Program-made: the position numbers and the translations under genes | Notes under the pieces: model-generated | Database searches by the model: none | Told to the model about the DNA's origin: nothing | The model's input: only the letters and a program-made list of their open reading frames with translations | From: Bacteroidota bacterium | GTDB lineage: Bacteria > Bacteroidota > Bacteroidia > Bacteroidales > VadinHA17 | NCBI GenBank assembly: GCA_023430725.1 | Contig: JAEYZD010000168.1 | Location: 1 to 15,030, forward strand | Length of the DNA: 15,030 nucleotides | Direction of reading: 5' to 3' | Part shown: in pieces, positions 14,001 through 15,030 of the stretch | Position numbering within the stretch: the first letter of the stretch is position 1 | Layout of the letters: each line of letters starts with the position of its first letter

Positions 14001-14807
14001 GTAAATCACGGTTGTCTCTATGCCCTTCAGCATTTTCCACCTGGTGAGCGGTTCAATTTGTCTTCTGAAGAGCGAGTCGGTAACTATGATCATGTGTACG
14101 GGACGGTCTGAGTAGCCCGGGACATAGGTATCCGACGAGTAGCTGCCCTTGCTGAATCCAGGGTCGCTTACCTCTTCTCCCTTGGACGGGGAGGGCTTGT
14201 AGACAATGTCAATTTTGAGGGAGGTAATGAGGTCAATGTACTTTCCTCCGGGGTTGTAAAATGCCGGATAAACAGCTATGCCTGCCAGCTTGCGACCTCT
14301 GAAAGTGCCTTCGTGTGTTACAGTTACAGTGTCATGCCGGAGTGTCTCCGCAGAGACATATGACTTCCTGTCCTTGACGGTCACCCTGTCATCCTGAGCT
14401 TCATTTTTGGTCCTTGCTGGCTGGGCGGGAAAAATTTCAACATCCGTGTATGAGTGTTCCGTAAGTCTTATCCTCTCTGAGGTGACATCCGTGAGGGTGA
14501 CAGTAATTTCCATCCCATCCGGAACTTCAACCAACCAGCTGTAAACAGGAAGCTCAGGTTTGCCTGTCTCCGATGTGAGATGATGGCCCGGAAGGGTCAT
14601 TCTGACATAACGGCCTGACGGATCTGTAATATTTATGAAACCGGGGCTCCCGGCCCTGTAGGTTATTTCTGAAGGTGGGCGGAGAGATCTTGCTCCGGGT
14701 TGTTCCCCTGCAGACCTTCCGGCATACGGCTGTGATTCTGCTTCGGGCAGATTTAGCAGCATCAACGCAGCTGCAAGCATTGCTAGTGCCCTCTGATTTA
14801 CCCTCAT
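11073..14807 (-). CDS. Gingipain-like C25 cysteine peptidase with T9SS C-terminal sorting domain
   Basis: A 1244-residue secreted multidomain peptidase. The ATG at 14807 starts a clear signal peptide (residues 1-26, ALAMLAAALMLLNLP core); a TTG at 14828 would add seven residues and is less likely. A C25-type propeptide region covers about 50-210. The C25 catalytic domain, about 235-595, has LNYTGHGEATGF with H442 and LIIANACRTAQ with C475; the 33-residue spacing equals that of H211 and C244 in gingipain RgpB. An Ig-like segment follows, then two related beta-sandwich units near 685-910 (PDYGEPVNLVVTVKNTG and PDPGETLHLKVRVRNEG), a MAM/adhesin-like unit near 912-1046, a CARDB-like unit near 1050-1155, and a type A sorting domain (VHPNPFRENF to the end, GVYSLRV). 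Export via Sec and T9SS to the cell surface is expected. The substrate is unknown. Confidence 0.92.
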   Translation of the reverse strand: MRVNQRALAMLAAALMLLNLPEAESQPYAGRSAGEQPGARSLRPPSEITYRAGSPGFINITDPSGRYVRMTLPGHHLTSETGKPELPVYSWLVEVPDGMEITVTLTDVTSERIRLTEHSYTDVEIFPAQPARTKNEAQDDRVTVKDRKSYVSAETLRHDTVTVTHEGTFRGRKLAGIAVYPAFYNPGGKYIDLITSLKIDIVYKPSPSKGEEVSDPGFSKGSYSSDTYVPGYSDRPVHMIIVTDSLFRRQIEPLTRWKMLKGIETTVIYKGPGPADTVYKYLKRDISELYFDLQSRGMPVHYLLIAGDPAIIPTSRDTKNVSDLYYGEFDGEGDFIPDLFIGRLPASDTVQMSGMVKKIIDYETYRYGAENEFWAGALATAGNAPGFELYMNGQVSYLYNNYLGRDTSLNAIRWLYPEAPLKDDSLKTVFSNGLTFLNYTGHGEATGFSDPVFKTSAVKDLTNKNAYPLIIANACRTAQINVASCFGTAMVTTPDKGAIGFIGCTNDSFWSDDFFWSVGPGTPGPEITYVTSGIGAFDRLFHTNGEPPGDWYHTMGQINFSGNMSVSASTSPRKKYYWETYILLGDPSLSPLIGRPETFSIDLPDRIPKELTALSFFAKPFAYAALSDFDTLWDARHVSPSGNVSLTIPEGVKDSCLLVITGQNMVPWYKTLYFGDVAAPFITAGDVVFDDTGGNGDGVPDYGEPVNLVVTVKNTGKVSTSKLTARLAVASGMISVAADTATIGILLPGESRTISGKFSFDVSDRVEDGELASLMLTLKENDEEFRFGIDMTLHAPVLKIISVIHDDSYLGNSNFLPDPGETLHLKVRVRNEGSSAASGTVKVTSAGTWLTLKEPNVTTGVLMPGEDKDLLLESEISLLSGSGRVIPFDVSFVCGNYEATGRWSISTGKTRETFEFGRFDVFPWITGGDYPWIITSAASWDNVNSARSAPIPDKSESVLSIYVNNPVADTLSFYVRVSSEPVYDQLTFRVDSMVDMQISGDTPWALRKKVLKPGVHLLEWVYSKDVSLSGGMDAAWLDQLTFPDIAFLEADLHIDSVFAPQPSALPGDVTIRGRVINFGRTPVTSFPMAYRINDGDPVIETFYRKIDPGDTIDVAFTHRTSLVKDIPYRIYIINRLPEDGYPGNDTAMVSFVISGTGPDIDEGKVSVHPNPFRENFTLEMDYEGGNSALIEIFDPAGRIVMRTDRELSPGRNIIPLDCRQLAAGVYSLRVSAGTKSTTVRIVKQ

Positions 14808-14929
14808 AACCTGAATATGCGGAGCCAAGATAGTTAAAATTACCTCAAATTATATGCCTGAACCTGTTCCGGCCGTTATATAAATTGAATTCGTATATTT
14901 AACCTTTAATACAGGGAAATGTTCAGGGT
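14808..14929. other. Divergent intergenic region without a firm promoter
   Basis: These 122 A+T-rich bases separate the C25 peptidase gene from the divergent gene at the right edge. Near-matches to the -7 box exist for both directions: TATATTTA at 14894-14901 (plus strand) and TATCTTGG at 14825-14832 (minus strand), each seven of eight positions. Neither has a clear -33 partner. No coding frame or repeat was seen here. Confidence 0.3.
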
Positions 14930-15030
14930 ATGAAGAAGGGGCTTCAGCTTGCCGTACTCCTTTTGTTTTATTCACTTTCAGTCAGTTCTCAGATCAACAG
15001 GTATGGCACTCCGTTGATCAGTGTCTATGA
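14930..15030 (+). CDS. Start of a secreted or envelope protein, cut by the window edge
   Basis: Thirty-three codons are visible from an ATG preceded by TTCAGGG. The N-terminus is a Sec signal peptide: two lysines, a hydrophobic core (LAVLLLFYSLSVS) and a probable cleavage after SSQ or nearby. The mature start INRYGTPLISVYD resembles, from memory, the entry to the beta-propeller sensor domains of Bacteroidota one-protein two-component regulators, where a G-x-P-x-I-x-x-Y/F motif precedes the first propeller blade. PorU and other envelope proteins cannot be excluded with so little sequence. The gene is divergent from the C25 peptidase gene. Confidence 0.6.
   Translation, partial: MKKGLQLAVLLLFYSLSVSSQINRYGTPLISVY

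Noticed and set aside
11073..14807. Identification of the C25 protein as PorU, the T9SS sortase.
   Set aside because: It carries its own type A sorting domain and adhesin-like units, and I see no sign of PorU-specific C-terminal features, so it looks like a T9SS cargo and not the sortase.

Overview
The window looks like a chromosomal segment from a Bacteroidota bacterium, most likely of the order Bacteroidales. The grounds are a gingipain-like cysteine peptidase ending in a type IX secretion (T9SS) sorting domain, a Bacteroides-like dipeptidyl peptidase III tail, DUF1080 and Tat-exported Gfo/Idh/MocA proteins, and several exact Bacteroidota -7 boxes (TAnnTTTG). No rRNA, tRNA, CRISPR array, insertion sequence or phage gene was seen. 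Coding density is high and every gene-free stretch is shorter than 160 bases.

Left part (1-5375). The end of a dipeptidyl peptidase III gene runs rightward off the left edge. It converges on a leftward three-gene operon: a PhoU-like DUF47 protein, a PiT phosphate transporter and a hotdog acyl-CoA thioesterase. These genes are spaced by 2 bases or overlap. Upstream lies a leftward gene for a DnaQ-type exonuclease fused to a UvrC/Cho-like GIY-YIG nuclease. Divergent from it are a PLP class IV aminotransferase and a small conserved-looking protein of unknown function.

Middle part (5393-10329). A leftward radical SAM protein of the AmmeMemoRadiSam type is divergent from a Tat-exported TIM-barrel sugar isomerase/epimerase-like protein. 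After a small leftward two-helix membrane protein come a Tat-exported Gfo/Idh/MocA oxidoreductase and a DUF1080 lipoprotein, 39 bases apart. The oxidoreductase, DUF1080 protein and TIM-barrel protein together suggest an envelope-located 3-keto-glycoside route: oxidise the sugar at C3, then cleave the glycosidic bond. This is an inference from families and context.

Right part (10330-15030). A 153-base convergent gap holds two copies of a near-perfect palindrome. Then a leftward pair follows: a 1244-residue secreted C25 peptidase and an HD-domain hydrolase that starts inside the peptidase stop codon (ATGA overlap). At the right edge a divergent gene begins with a signal peptide and is cut off after 33 codons.

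The best leads are the probable 3-keto-glycoside module, the exonuclease/GIY-YIG fusion that keeps a UvrC-type cysteine cluster, the coupling of a cytosolic HD hydrolase to a secreted peptidase, and the paired palindrome. None is shown to be a wholly new system by sequence alone.
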